Numbered from the stretch's first letter, positions 22,005 to 35,155 are shown. The stretch: DNA of 64,000 nucleotides from Sorghum bicolor (GCF_000003195.3 NC_012873.2:24649317-24713316); one strand, 5' to 3'. Program-made: numbers and translations. Notes: generated by a model from the letters alone, not told the origin.

Positions 22005-23454
22005 TGTCACAAAACCGACCAAATTATAAGAGTTCAAGTGTAGAAACGATCAACTAGCAATCAAGTTTCCAGACTTGAGCCTATATAATCCCGGTAGTCA
22101 ACTGAAATCACGAAGGACTTCAAACTAACTTGCAACAAACCAAGATCGTAATAGTTCAACATAACACAGCGAATGTTACATAGTCATTCATTGCCGTCGA
22201 AGTGGCACCACATCAGAGTTACTTAGTTATTACAACACAAGTCTTGGAGTAGTGGAAGCAAAATAGTTTACCACACACATTCATTTCACAAGTTCTTGTT
22301 ACTGCCAGAGTCTCATGCCATCCATCAAAAGCAACAGGTACGAAGTCGTTAGAGAACCGTGCCCAACGGTTTAGTCCTCATCCCCAACGGAATGGAGACA
22401 TGTCTTGCAGAAGCCATCATAAAACATATTATTTGCAATAGGTGGGAATAAACCCTGAGTACGAGGATGTACTCAGCTAGACTTACCCGTCTAGTAAAAC
22501 ATAAAAGACACCAAGGATCATGCAAGTCTGAGTATAAAGTGTAGCTGGCTTGACTCGACATTTGCCAAAACTTAAGTGGATACTATACCATTTGTAAAAA
22601 GCATCATATTAGTCATCATTAGCCTACCACTAAATTAACACCTAGACTAAGCACTTCACCTTGATTATTACAAACAATAATAACCATATCAAGTTCATCA
22701 TATGTTCTTCCTTGCTACCATCATATCATTATGAAGAACCATAGTACTTAGTGAATGCTACGTTTGCTGCTCCTCTGTCAAGTTCTCACTATCTGGGAGA
22801 GACGGCGATTCGAATCGATTCCTATCCAGCTGGAGGGTTATTCATAGCACTCACCCAAGCATCCCCCGTCGGAGAGCAAGCGGGTCACCTTTTGTACGAC
22901 TCAGGAATCGCGGCTCCGATCAGCGCCGCACTCCCAGGGCTACCACTCTGCCAGGGAGGTCAGGACTTTTAACTCACCTACCTTTGGGGCTTACGCCAAT
23001 GGTCCCCCGCACACCGCACTTCCGCCGGTAGTGCACACATTAAACTTGCCGATCTTCCGGCCTGAGTCATACTACTAGGCTTCGCGGTCGGAATGAGTTA
23101 TCCGGCCAACTAAGTGTTAGGCATGCGTTCAACATGACAAGAGGACGTACAACGATCGGTCCTTAGCTGCCACAGATGGTGTTACTACAACCTTGCAAAA
23201 CTCCACTCGGCTTAAGTCATTTTAATCAGGTTCTTTTCCACGATAGCACATATAGTCAACCGTGATCCGACACAACAATATTTCGCGCAGGTGACAGTTA
23301 AAGCATGGCTAAGCTGCTACTCGATCCTAACTCTATAACCAGGAAGTGGTAAGATATCTAGACAAGGAAAAGAGTATAATGCAGCAAGGGTTTCATCATA
23401 ACACCTATACGTAATGCATCAATAGACATAACATAATCAAGTATACTTTCGAAA

Positions 23455-23706
23455 TTAAAGTGGGACACTTAAGATGCTCCGGGGCTTGCCTTTCACGAAC
23501 GAGGCTGGCTCGTGATTAGGGCACTCGACCTCCTCTTCTGGCTCTTCGTGTGCGGCTGGCTGGACCACCACTTCCAGACTGATCTCCTGGCCTTCGGGGT
23601 TCGCTTGATGAAGCTCGAACGAAGCTGTCGCTTCCGGTGCACCTATTGCATGCACGATGAGTAAGAAATGTGTGCATACTAGATGAGGATGAACGCTTGG
23701 TAACAT
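23455..23706 (-). other. Conserved small ORF inside the C 3' LTR
   Basis: 83 codons starting with a true ATG at 23706. The first part is hydrophobic (LVCTHFLLIVHAIGA), the centre acidic, and the end is ECPNHEPASFVKGKPRSIL. The best-formed member of the LTR small-ORF set. The 5' LTR copy lost its end by a small deletion at about 36604. Confidence 0.45.
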
Positions 23707-24969
23707 AATTAGAACTTCACTGGATACTCATTTACGGAGTAACTCCCAAAACAAGCTCACACAAGATAACTAACTAACTTAGCCAGATTTAGCAAGTCAA
23801 ACCATAGACAGCAACGACCAAATAACAGAGCAGCTCACGGAATAAATTATAACCAAAGCTCTACAGATCCAACAAACATGAATGAGGACATTCTGGAAAT
23901 CTTATGAAATTGTCTACATTTTATCTTTAGACATCACAGCAAGATTGACAAGTTTAACAGGTCAATTAAACAAAGTTCCAGGTTCTGTCTCAGGAAAACA
24001 GAGAACACCTATTTCTGGAACCCAACTTGTAAGAGCCATAACGTTTAAACTACCGGACCAAATGATCCCAAATTTGAACTTCAGCCAGTTCATAAAGTTT
24101 ACAACATCTTTGATTAAGACAAGTCTTCCAGAAAACTAAGTTAACATCAAGCAAAGGTCAGATTACTCCCTTGCTGTCCAGAACAGCTTATGAACCTTTA
24201 ATTAATTATTTGATGACATAGCCAAAACATATTTAGTGCCAACCAAATGGCTTACAAGCACAAGCAGAGCCTAAGATTACCAGAACATCACATGTTGACC
24301 ACTAAACATTCAATAACATGGCATTTATTAATTTAATTCCATAAAAGGACATAATTACAAGATATCAGCAAAAGTGCTCAGAAAAATCTACAAAAATTAC
24401 AAAAGCACACGCATAGCATCTTGACATTACCAAAAAATTTTCAGAACAATTGCACATGCCAAACTTAAGATAAGCATTTAACATGTAACATGGTGCTTAT
24501 TTCATAAATTAAGAAACATGGCTTAGATAATGTCAAACAACATATTTCAGATTATTTACATGTTACTATTACTATGAACAAGCTTGACACCAAAGTAGAA
24601 CACCGGCATAAGCACCAAACATTTATTATGATTTAAATATGAAAAAAAGCCATAGGATCAATATAAATTACATATCAGAGATACAATACTCTAGAAATCA
24701 TGAAATATTTATCATAGCATTCTCATATCAATAAGAGCCTACCATAAAATTTTACAGCAAAAGGAGCAGTATACCAAAAGATATGAATTTATATTCAAAT
24801 AACAAGATTAAATCATAACAATTATTTTTCTCAGAAAACATGGTGCATAATATATATTTATTAAAAACTAGCCATCTCATGGATCATCACAAAATTTATT
24901 TCACAATTTTTGGATCTCAGGAACTGGAGGTATGATTTTTGCAAAAACAGCACAAACCCTAATTTCAAA

Positions 24970-25530
24970 CAAAGAAGAAAGAGAGATTGACAGGGGGACC
25001 CCACAGGTCAACGGACCCCACTCGTCAGTGACCCGAGAGCAGAAGCGAGACTTGACCGCCGGAGATCTAGTCGACGGCGAGGTCTCGACGACGGCCAAGA
25101 GCACCATCGTGCTCCTCACTCCACTACGCGGCGATTGGTACCGGAAACCCTAACTCTACCGCACCCTAGGGACCTTGCACTCGCGAATGGCGGCACGACG
25201 GAGAGGACAATGCGGGCTTAGCAAGGCTCGGCAGCCGCAGCCAACACGACGACGGTGAAGCGGGCAAGCTGGCGGAGCACTGGGTGGAGTCGCTCGGTCG
25301 GAGGTGCCGAGACGCGAGCGCGCGAGCTCGCCGAAACAGCGGCGGCGACGCGGAGAAGACGATGAGCGTGAGAGAGAGCAAACCAGAGGGGAAAAGGCGT
25401 TGTCCACGCGACCGGGGGCGTCGTGGCGACCTGGAGGATGCGCTGGGAGCTGACAAGTGGGACCAACGGCGATGTACGGACGCCACGAGTCCAAACACGC
25501 GGCGTCACCGGCGAGCTCATCCCCACTAAC
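24970..25530 (-). other. GC-rich island in the C 3' LTR
   Basis: A CpG-rich block, shortened compared with the 5' LTR copy (38060-38820) and D (30620-31340). Several frames are open on both strands, none clearly coding. Confidence 0.5.
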
Positions 25531-26211
25531 GCTGCCTCCATTCAGTTAGAGAGCCGACTGAAACTCGATTTTGAACTTCGATTATCTCCGAAACCAATCC
25601 TGATTTTGCTGGCTAATTGCTCAATGTTGTAGATCTACATGAAGACTCCAACTTTGCTTACAAGATCAATACTTGATTCGGCATGGATTTCAAACTAGAA
25701 GCTAATCAAACCACCCTCAAGCAAACTGGTGTGATCCCAGACTTAGAAAAATTTCTAAGTGTTGGAAACAGCCCCAAATCTGCCTTGTGGGCCACTTTTG
25801 AGCTAGATGTGATCATTTTCATGAGATCGCAATAAAACAACTTTTGTTCCTTATAAAATTTTCTACAACTTTGCTGTAGAAAGTTTTGACATGCAAATAC
25901 TCTATGAAGCACTTTTTAAAAGCCTATAAAAGGAAGTATGACTTAGGTACTTAATTTGGAGATGTTACCAACATGAACATTGTTCCAAAATTGGAGTTAA
26001 GCATAGATGAACTATCTACCAAGGCATAGAACACAATCATGAGCATGACACAAGCAACCATAAGCATAGGAAGCATATTTAAGCAAGTTAAATCACACTT
26101 TAGCATAGAATAACATGACCCAAGGTAAATGATGATCATGATATGCTTATGAAGATGACGATGCTCATGTTATGCATGTGAATGATGCAACCATAATACT
26201 GGAGTGTTACA

Positions 26212-26224
26212 GCCCTCCCCCCTT
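26212..26224 (-). other. Polypurine tract, element C
   Basis: On the - strand it reads AAGGGGGGAGGGC, next to the 3' LTR. Same design as in element B. Confidence 0.8.
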
Positions 26225-26227
26225 ACA

Positions 26228-27424
26228 AAAATCTCATCCCGAGATTTGGAAGCTTACTAATTTTCGAAGAAGGTTTTATAAACTTCTTTTAAATAGTCCT
26301 CTGTTTCCCAAGTGGCATCTTCCTCCCCGTGGTTACTCAACAACACCTTGTAGAACTTTCTTCAATTGTGATACGTGAAAGACTGGAAAAATAGCTCAAA
26401 GCTCAACTGGTAGTTGAACTTTGTATGCCACATTCCCTTTTCTCTCGGAAATCCGATAAGGCCAGACATATCGAGGCGCACGCTTTCGCTTGACTCTGAA
26501 CCTTTGTACGCCTTTCATCGGAGACACCTTGATATACACATGGTCACCGACTACAAACTCAATCGGCTTCCTTCTCTTATCAGCATAACTTTTCTGACGA
26601 GCTTGAGCAGCTTCCAGATGTTGCTGGATGGTAAGAACTTGCTGCTCCGCTTCGTTCACGAAATCGATGCCATAATACCTTCGCTCCCCGGATTCCACCC
26701 AATTCAATGGGGTTCGACACTTTCGACCATATAGGGCTTCAAATGGAGCTATCTTGATGCTCTCTTGGTAACTGTTGTTATAAGAGAACTCAGCTAACAG
26801 TAACCACTTTACCCAAGAACCTTTTGAAGAGAGAGCACATGCTCTCAACATGTCTTCTAGGATTTGGTTAACACGTTCAGTTTGGCCAACCATTTGAGGA
26901 TGATATGCAGAACTACGGACCAAGTGAGTACCAATTTGCTCATGAAGACACTCCCAAAAATGGGCAGTGAACTGTGGTCCACGATCTGATATGATAGTCC
27001 GAGGCACACCATACTGACGGACAATGTGCTCGAAGTACAACTCTACATATTGATGTGGACGATAATCAGTTCGAACTTGAATAAAATGAGCAACCTTGGT
27101 CAAGCGATCTACAATCACCCAGATAGAGTCGTAACCCATAACAGAAGTTAAGAGTCCAGAGATAAAATCCATACTAACTTCTTCCCATTTCCAACCAGGA
27201 ATTGACAAGGGTTGAAGTAAGCTTGCTTTCATGTGAACTGCCTTCACACGACAACGGTTATCACAACGAGCGACAAAAGCAGCAATCTCCTTTTTCATCT
27301 TTGTCCACCAAAACAGAGGTTTCAGACCCTGATACATCTTGCTACAACCAGGATGGATAGACAACTTGGACGAATGAGCTTCAGATAAGATCTGATTTCG
27401 CAGCTCACGGTCTTTTGGGACCAC
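26228..27424 (-). pseudogene. Element C integrase with truncated chromodomain
   Basis: The frame 27424-26396 holds a nearly complete integrase: LSIHPGCSKMYQGLKPLFWW, CDNRCRVKAVH, MDFISGLL, IISDRGPQF, QTERVNQILEDML and the tail YRISERKGNVAYKVQLPVEL. A stop follows at 26396. In the remaining 0.17 kb the chromodomain keeps only its second half (HGEEDATWETEDYLKEVY). Compared with B, about 45 residues between the SQLRK-like and KVVW-like parts are gone. It lies directly before the polypurine tract. Confidence 0.85.
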
Positions 27425-27529
27425 AAGTCGATCTTTGAACCATAGGATCCCATTCTCATCGACTCGGAAATGCTTGGTTTCTTCTTATTTCATTTTCCTC
27501 TTTATATGGTAGATGCCTACATCTGTTTG

Positions 27530-28786
27530 CTACAATTCGATGACTCGATTGCGAAGAGAACTCTCCAGAGCAATCTGATGGAGCACTAGCGGGTGCATAA
27601 GACGTGAAAATGATGGATCTTCCATCAGAACTGAATGACAGTGTGCTTTCCGACTCAAGGCATCCGCAACCATGTTTGCCTTGCCCGGATGGCAGCGCAC
27701 TTGAAGATTATAATCTTTAATCAACTCAAGCCACCTTCACTGTCACATGTTCAATTCAGGTTGAGTGAAGATGTACTTGAGAATCTTATGATCCTTGTAG
27801 ATATTGCACAGATTACCTAGCAGATAGTGTCTCCAGATTTTCAAAGCCTGAACAACCGCAACCAATTCTATGTCATGAGTAGGGTAATTGACCTCCTGCT
27901 TTTGAAGTTGGCGTGAGGCATACGTGATAACACGGCCTTCTTGCATCAACACACAGCCCAAACCGATACCTGACGCGTCACAAAAGACATCGAAGGGCTT
28001 CTCGATATCGGGTTGAGCTAGGACAGGAGCTGATGTCAGCAATGTCCTCAACTTGTGGAATGCCAATCCTTCTTCAGATAAGATATGGCCCAAGAAAGGT
28101 ACTTTCTTTAGCCAAAACTCGCATTTGCTGAACTTAGCATAAAGCTGATGCTCACGCAAGCGCGACAACACTACACGCAGATGCTCTGCATGCTCTTCTT
28201 CATTGCGAGAATATACTAAGATATCATCAATGAAGACCACCACAAACTTGTCCAATTTGGGCATGAATACCGAATTCATGAGATACATGAAGTGAGCAGG
28301 TGCATACGTAAGACCAAAGGACATGACGAGGTACTCATACAACCCATACCTCGTCGAGAAAGCTGTCTTAAGTACATCTTCAGGACGGATCTTGATCTCA
28401 TGATACCTAGATCGCAAGTCAATCTTGGAGAATACCTTGGCTTTGGACAACTGATCAAACAAGATATCAATGCGAGGAAGAGGGTACTTATTGTTGATGG
28501 TCACCGTATTCAGAGGACGATAGTCCACACACATGCGCAAGGACTGATCCTTCTTCTTCACAAAGATAGCCGGACAACCCCAAGGAGAAGAACTAGGACG
28601 AATAAGACCCTTCTTTAACAACTCATTCAGTTGGGTCTTAAGCTCAGCTAGCTCATTTGGCAGCATTCTATATGGTCTTCTAGAGATAGGAGCAGTACCT
28701 GGAAGCAATTCAATTTTGAACTGCACATCCCGATCTGGAGGAAGCCCGGGCAAATCATGAGGGAATACATCCGGGAACTCACACAC
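27530..28786 (-). pseudogene. Element C reverse transcriptase and RNase H
   Basis: The open frame 28786-27743 reads [39 protein letters not shown], the catalytic [13 protein letters not shown] (FIDD at 28223-28234), then [11 protein letters not shown] and RNase H parts [15 protein letters not shown] and [16 protein letters not shown]. Against B, roughly 65 residues between SEEG and the RNase H start (the thumb/connection) are missing with the frame kept. 27724-27530 is the RNase H end ([15 protein letters not shown]). Confidence 0.85.
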
Positions 28787-28831
28787 TACCGAATATCCTT
28801 GATGGCCCTAGATGTAACTGCATTCATCGTG

Positions 28832-29518
28832 CTACGAATATGAATATCCCGAGGAAGTTGCACTAAGATTGCCTCTTTGGTATTCGGGTCTCTCAACATC
28901 ACTACACAAGGTGGTGTCGATAAGAACTCTATTGCCACTCATCCATTTCCAACCTAGAATTACATCTATACCCACACCGGGTAGAACAACCAGATCAGCA
29001 AGAAACTGACGGTCTCCTATTTCTAGAGTTTCCCCCAAAACCACTTGATTTGTAGAAATATTATTCCCAGTAGCACTAATGCAATAACTGCCTCTATCAA
29101 GTGTAACTGCCTTGATATTATGCTTAGACACAAAGTTTGAACTCACAAAAGAATGCGATGCTCCTGAATCAAAAAGAACAAGTGCATCACTTTGGTTAAC
29201 CAGAAACTTACCAGCCGTAACTACCTCACTAGTAGGGATTGCTTCCATAGTCGTATAATGAACACGCCCCTGGCGGACGTTCCCTTGGTTGCCCTTCTTT
29301 GGCGGGTAAGGACAGTTGCTTTGCCAGTGCCCTGTCTGATTACAGTTCCAGCACGGACGGTTGGCAGGTGGAGTCTTGGCATAGCTGGGACCAGTGTTGC
29401 CCCTAGGAAGAGCAATGGAGTATCCATTACGGAACCCCGTCTTTGCTTGATTCTTCTTCGCTAGAGGGCGATACCGCTGGTTAGGAGTTGGAGCACGATA
29501 CTGGGGCCTAGCTGCCAC
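28832..29518 (-). pseudogene. Element C gag zinc knuckle and protease
   Basis: 228 open codons with a CCHC knuckle (CWNCNQTGHWQSNC) and the protease site (LVLFDSGASHSFVSSNFV, then VVLPGVGIDVILGWKWM). It is followed after a short break by the RT frame at 28786. The knuckle binds element RNA; the protease would process the polyprotein. Confidence 0.8.
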
Positions 29519-29530
29519 TAGAGCCTTGGA

Positions 29531-29916
29531 CTAAAATGCCCCTGCCCCGGCCTCAAAATCTTGCTTGCGAGTCTTAGTCGTAGTGTACACAGTGTTGTAG
29601 TTCTTTTGGGTAAGAGCATCACTGACAAACTCATTGAAAGTTGCACACTTAGTGCGGCCCATAGTCTTCAGCAACATGGGGCCAAGACCCCTCTTGAAGC
29701 TAGCAATCTTCTTCGACTCAGTGCTCACAAACTCAGGAGCATAGCTTGACAGATGATTAAAAGCATGCAAATACTTTTTCAGAGTTTTGTTGCCCTGAGT
29801 TAACTGCATGAACTCAGTATGCTTCATCTCCATGACGCCAGGAGGTATGAAATGCCCCTTGAAAGCTTCACGGAAGAGATTCCAGTCAATCATAGTGTTG
29901 GCTGGAAGAGTCTCAT
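29531..29916 (-). pseudogene. Element C gag, C-terminal capsid part only
   Basis: The remaining gag reads IDWNLFREAFKGHFIPPGVM, FMQLTQGNKTLKKYLHAFN and KKIASFKRGLGPMLLKTMG. The first 130-150 residues are missing. The coding sequence stops exactly at the left border of LTR D (29917). The other side of D (34335) lies just after the leader, so gag start and upstream DNA were lost with the D event. Confidence 0.8.
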
Positions 29917-30619
29917 GTAACACCCCAGTGTTATGGTTGCATCAATCACATGCATAACATGAGCATCATCATCTACTCAAGCATATCATGATCATCATCT
30001 ACCTTGAGTCATGTCATTTTATGCAAAAATGTGATTTAACTTGTTTAAACATGCTTCCTATGCTTGTGTTTGTTTGTGCCATGCTCATGCTTGTGTGCTA
30101 TATCTTGGTAATTAGTTTATCTATGCCAAACTCAACCTTAGGAACAATGTTGATGTTGATCACTTCTCCAAATTAAGTACTTAAGTCATACTTCCATGTA
30201 TAGGCCCTAGACACCTCTTTTGCTTAAGCTTTTAAAAAAGTGTTTCATAAAGTGTTTGCAAGTCAACACTTTGTACAGCACAGTTGTAGAAAATTTTGTA
30301 AGGAACAAAAGTTGTTTTATGGCCATCTCATGAAAATGATCACATCTAGCTCAAAAATGGCCCATAAGGCAGATTTTGGGCTGTTTACAACACTTAGAAA
30401 ATTTTCTAAGTTTGGGATTGCAACAGTTTGTTCGAGGGTGTTTTATTTAGCTCCCAGTTTGAAATCTAGGCCGAATCAAACCTTGATCTTGTAAGCAATG
30501 TTGGAGTTCTCATGTAGCTCTACAGCATCGAGCAATTAGCCAGCAAAATCATCGAATGGTTTAGGAGATCATCGAAGTCCAAAATCGAGTTTCAGTCGGC
30601 TCTGAAACTGAATGGAGAC

Positions 30620-31340
30620 GGCGTCAGCAGAGGCGAGCTCGCCGGTGATGCCGCGTGTCAGGTCTCGTGGCTTCTGTATATCGCCGTTGGTCCCGCTCCT
30701 CAGTCCTCAGTGTGTCCAATAGCTCGGCACGACGCCCCCGGTCGTGTGGACAGCGCCATTTCCACTCCGGTCCGCCCTCTCTCGCGCTCGTCGTCTTATA
30801 CGCGTCGCCGCCGCTGCTTCGGCGAGCTCGCGCGCTCCCGTCTGAGCACCTCCGGCTGAGCGACTCCGCCCAGAGCTCCGCTAGATTCCCCGCTTCCCCG
30901 TCGTCGAGTTGGCTGCGGCTGCCGAGCCTCGGTGAGCACACATTGTCTTCTCCGTCGCGAGCTTACCTCGCCGGAGCTCCGCCGTGGTCACCGGTGTCGT
31001 GGCCAGGGCTCTGTAGTCCACCATTTCTCCTCGTTCTTGTCCTAAAAGCTCCGCTGAGTCGTGCTGATGCTCGTCCGAGTCCTCTTTCGCCCGGTCTCCG
31101 ACCAGAGACGCCGGCGGTCGGCCGCACACCACCGCCGTGCCGCCATTCGCGAGGGTGAGGTAACTACGGTGCGTTAGAGTTAGAGTTTCTAGTACCAATC
31201 GGTGCAGAACGGAGTGAGGAGCACGATGGTGCTCTTGGCCAACGCCGAGACCTCGCCGTCGACGAGATCTCCGGCGGTCAAGTCGCGCCTCTGCTCCCGG
31301 GTCACTGACGTGTGGGGTCCGTTGACCTGCGGGATCCCCC
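30620..31340 (+). other. GC-rich island in LTR D
   Basis: Counterpart of 38060-38820. An open frame of 167 codons exists (30655-31158), and its first two thirds stay open in the C 3' LTR copy (25166-25498). Its composition (R, S, P, L) and the openness of several frames do not let me call a protein. Confidence 0.45.
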
Positions 31341-32653
31341 TATCAGTCTCTCTTTCTCCTTTGTTTGATATAGGGTTTGTGCTGTTTTTGCAAAAATCAT
31401 ATCTCTTGTTCCTGGGATCCAAAATTTGTGAGATAAATTTTGTGATGTTCTTTGAGATGGCTAGTTTTTAATAAAAATATAAAATGTACCATGTTTTCTG
31501 GGAAAAATAATTGTTATGATTTAATCTTGTTATTTATGTGTAAATTCATATCTGTTGATATACTGCTCCTTTTGCTATGAAATTTTTATGCTATGCTCTG
31601 AGTGGTATTAGATTGCTATGATAAATATTTCATGATTTTTGGAGTAATGTATCTGTGATATATAATTTATGCTGGTTCTATGGCTTGTTTTCCTAATTAA
31701 ATCATAATAAATGATTTATGCTTATGCTGGTATTCTATTTTGGTGTCAAGCTTGTTTATGGTAATAGTATCATGTAAATAATCTGAATTCGGTTGTTTGA
31801 CACTACCTAAGCCATGTTTCTTAATTTATGAAATCAGCACCTTGATACATGTTAAATACTTATCTTAAGTTTGGCATGTGCAATTGCTCTGAAATTTTTA
31901 TGGTAATGTGTAGATGCCATGCTTGTGTTTCTGTAAGTTTTGTAGATTTTTCTGAGTACTTTTGCTGGTAGCTTGTAATTATGTCCCTTTATGGAATTAA
32001 ATTAATAAGTGCCATGTTATTGGGTGTTTAGTGGTTAGCATGTGATGCTCTGGTAACCTTAGGATATACTTGTGCTTGTAAGCCATTTGGTTGGCACTAA
32101 ATATGTTTTGGCTATGTCATCAAATAATTAATTAGAGGGTTAAAAGCTGTTCTGGACAGGAAGGGAGTAATCTAACCTTTGCTTAATGATAACTTGGTTT
32201 TCTGGAAGACTTGTCTAAATCAAAGTTGTTGTAAACTTTATAAACTAGCTGTGTTTTAAATTTGGCATCATTTGGTCCAATAGTCTAAATGTTATGGCTC
32301 TTCTAAGTTGGGTTCCAGAAATAGGTGTTCTCTGTTTTTCTAGGACAGAACTTGGAACTTTGTTTAATTGAACTGTTTAACTTGGGAATCCTGCTGTGAT
32401 GTCTAAAGATGAAATATAGACAATTTCATAAGCTTTCCACAATGTCCTCGATCATGTTTGTTGGATCTATATAACAATAGTTATGATCTGTTTACAGAGC
32501 TGTTCTGTTATGTGATGCTTGCTGTTTGTAGTTTAACTTGGTAATCTTGCTCAGTAGTTAATCATCTTGTGTGAACTTGTAATGAGAGTTACTTTGTAAA
32601 TGAGTGTCCAGTGAGGTTCTAATTATGTTATCAGGCATTCGTCCTCAACTAGG

Positions 32654-32875
32654 ATGCACACATTCTTATTCAGCATGCATGCAATAGGTGCATCGGAAGC
32701 GGCAACCTCGTTCGAGCCCAACCTGGTGAACTCCGAGGGCCAGGAGATCAATCCGGAGGCGGAAGTCCAGCAAGCCGGACATGAGGAGCCCGAAGAGAAG
32801 GTTGAGTGCCCTAATCACGAGCCAGCCTTGTTCGTGAAAGGCAAGCCCCGGAGCAGCTTAAGTCTCCCACTTTAA
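32654..32875 (+). other. Conserved small ORF inside LTR D
   Basis: 73 codons from ATG at 32654 (MHTFLFSMHAIGAS), acidic centre, end CPNHEPALFVKGKPRSSLS. Intact frame. See the copies at 985-1190 and 23455-23706. Confidence 0.45.
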
Positions 32876-33305
32876 TTTCAAAAGTTTACTTGAATATGTT
32901 ATATCTATTGATGCATTACGTATAGGAGTTGTGATGAAACTCATGTTGCATTATCCTTATTCCTTGTTCAGATATCTTACCATTTCCTGGTCATAGAGTT
33001 AGGATCGAGTAGCAACTTAGCCATGCTTAAATCGGTAGAAGTCGGGTAATATCCTGTCACCTGCGCGAGATAGGGTTGTGTCGGATCACGATTGTCTATT
33101 TGTGCTATCGTGGAAAGAACCTGATTAAAATGACTTAAGCCAGGCAAAGTTTTGCAAGGTTGTAGTAACTCCGTCTGTGGCAGCTAAGGACCGATCTTTG
33201 CACGTCCTCTTGTCATGTGGAATGCATGCCTAACACTTAGTTGGCCGGATAACTCGTTCCGACCGCGAAGCCTAGTAGTATGACTCTGGCTGGAAGACCG
33301 GCAAG

Positions 33306-33311
33306 TATAAA
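33306..33311 (+). promoter_or_regulatory. Likely LTR TATA box (D), reading right
   Basis: TATAAA in the conserved context GGCAAGTATAAAGTGCGCAC, 1.03 kb from the LTR end. Transcripts from here would cross the spacer into the antisense 5' LTR of C. Confidence 0.5.
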
Positions 33312-34334
33312 GTGCGCACTACTGGAGGAAGTGCGGTGTGTGGGGGACCATTGGCGTAAGACCAAAGGCAGGTGATTAAAAGTCCTGACCTCCCTGGCAG
33401 AGTGGTAGCCCTGGGAGTGCGGCGCTGATCGGAGCCACGATTCGTGAGTCGTACCAAAGGTGACCCGTTTGCTCTCCAATGGGGGATGCTTGGGTGAGTG
33501 CTAGGAATAGCCCTCCAGCTGGATAGGAATCGATTCGAATCGCCGTCTCTCCCGGATAGTGAGAACTTGACAGAGCAGCGGCAAACGTAGCATTAACTAA
33601 AGAACAATGGTTCGTGATAATGATGATAGCAAGGAAGAGCATATGATGAACTTGATATGGTTATTATTGTTTGTATTAATCAAAGTGAAGTGCTTTAGTA
33701 CAAGTGCTAATCTAGTGCTAGGTTAATGAAGATTAATATGATGCCTTTACAAATGGGATAGTAATCACTTGAGCTTTTGGCAAATGTTGAGTCAAGCTAG
33801 CTACACTTTATAATAGCCTTGCATGATCCTTGGTGTCTTTTATAGTTTACTAAACGGGTAAGTCTAGCTGAGTACATCCTCGTACTCAGGGTTTATTCCC
33901 ACCTGTTGCAGTTGATATCTTTTATGATGGCTTCTGCAAGACCTGTCTCCATCCCGCTGGGGATGAGGACTAAACCGTTAGGCATGATTCTCTAACAACT
34001 TCGTACCTGTTGCTTTTGGATGGATGGCATGAGACTCTGGCAATAACAAGAACTTGGGAATGTGTGTTGTAAAATATTTTCCTTCCGCTACTGCAAACTT
34101 GGGTTGTAATAACTAATTAACTCCGATGTGGTGCCGCATCGACGGCAATGAATGACTATGTAACATTCGCTGTGTTATGTTGAACTATTACGATCTTGGT
34201 TTGTTGCAAGTTGGTTTGAAGTCCTTCGTGATTTCGGTTGACTACCGGGATTATATGGGCTCAAGTATGGAAACTTGATTGCTAGTTGATCGTTTCTGCA
34301 CTTGAACTCTTATAATTTGGACGGTTCTGTGACA

Positions 34335-35155
34335 CTGGGAGAGGTGAAGCGGGCATGTCCATTTGTGGAAAGGAATAACCGTGGGTAAGAGAGGATTAAA
34401 TTTCAGCAACATTTATTTAATTAAAAGGGACGATTTTGTAAGGGAAGGAGTAGACAGAATGTATGTATGAATGCGATATGATGCATGCACGAACCGTACG
34501 TCCTCACAAACTTAGAAAATTAATATTCTAACGGATACGGTGGCATACATTCGTCTCTCGGTACGATAACTATCGATTTACATGTGCGCTGTTAGAGTAC
34601 CTGCATAAAACTTCATTGCAGCCCAACAATTCCCAATTATTCACTCAAGAAAGCAGTAAACTAAGTGCACATTGCTTATACATGCCCCACATGCACAAAA
34701 AATTACAGCACATCTACCCGAGAAATTAATGCTCCCCAATTAAGTTTCTTTCGTGGTTCCATGGTTTGATATGTAACCACTCCAGAAAACCACCGCGAAC
34801 ACTCCCCTAGACCGCCGTTTCGACGATCATGCTCTCATAGCTCACACTTACGTGAGCGTAGGTGCGACGTTGCATAATTTAAATCTAGCGACATATGTGG
34901 CTAATTCACATATGGAGGCTACCTCTACCATTAGACCACAGGGTAGCATAGTGCGGTCATCACACATCCATACTTGAGTACTGCCGGAGATGCATAAATA
35001 AACCCCCCAAGTCAGTACTTAAATAGCCACCTAGAGTCCTTATATGGGCAAGGATGATTCGACCACTGGCATACTTTAGGTATTGATTTTCACAATTTAT
35101 TTAAAAACTCTTTTGTTTTTAAATACACAAACGCTGCATTTATAATGCTGAACTT
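34335..35155 (-). other. Element C leader remnant
   Basis: 0.82 kb of leader related to 16940-17713 (shared pieces near the primer site and CTTACCCACGG before the start codon). On the - strand a start codon aligned with that of the H3-like ORF of B follows (ATG near 34362), but only about nine codons remain before LTR D, and they do not look like an H3 tail. Confidence 0.6.

Larger units (their letters stand above)
22005..26211 (-). mobile_element. Element C, 3' LTR (4.2 kb)
   Basis: It starts TGTCACAA and ends GAGTGTTACA. Against the 5' LTR it has lost about 0.2 kb of the GC-rich island at 25195 (ACGG at both edges) and 28 bp near 23300, and its TATA box near 23038 is mutated. It carries the small ORF at 23455-23706. 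Confidence 0.9.
29917..34334 (+). mobile_element. Element D: isolated C-family LTR in opposite orientation
   Basis: A complete 4.4-kb LTR from TGTAACACCCC to TCTGTGACA on the + strand, inverted relative to host element C. The flanks differ (TCTCA before, CTGGG after), so there is no target duplication. At least 1.3-1.5 kb of C is missing between the flanks, judged against B. That fits recombination between two inserted elements or a deletion next to the insertion, rather than a simple solo LTR. Confidence 0.85.

Noticed and set aside
30655..31158. 167-codon frame in LTR D as a captured gene
   Set aside because: Partly open in another copy, but low-complexity R/S/P/L composition and other open frames in the same block make chance openness the simpler reading.
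29917..34334. LTR D as one of the two LTRs of element C
   Set aside because: It is in the opposite orientation; the true pair (22005-26211, 35170-39513) is in direct orientation with ATAAC outside both.
34335..34365. H3-like start in element C
   Set aside because: The start codon aligns with that of B but the nine remaining codons do not resemble H3.
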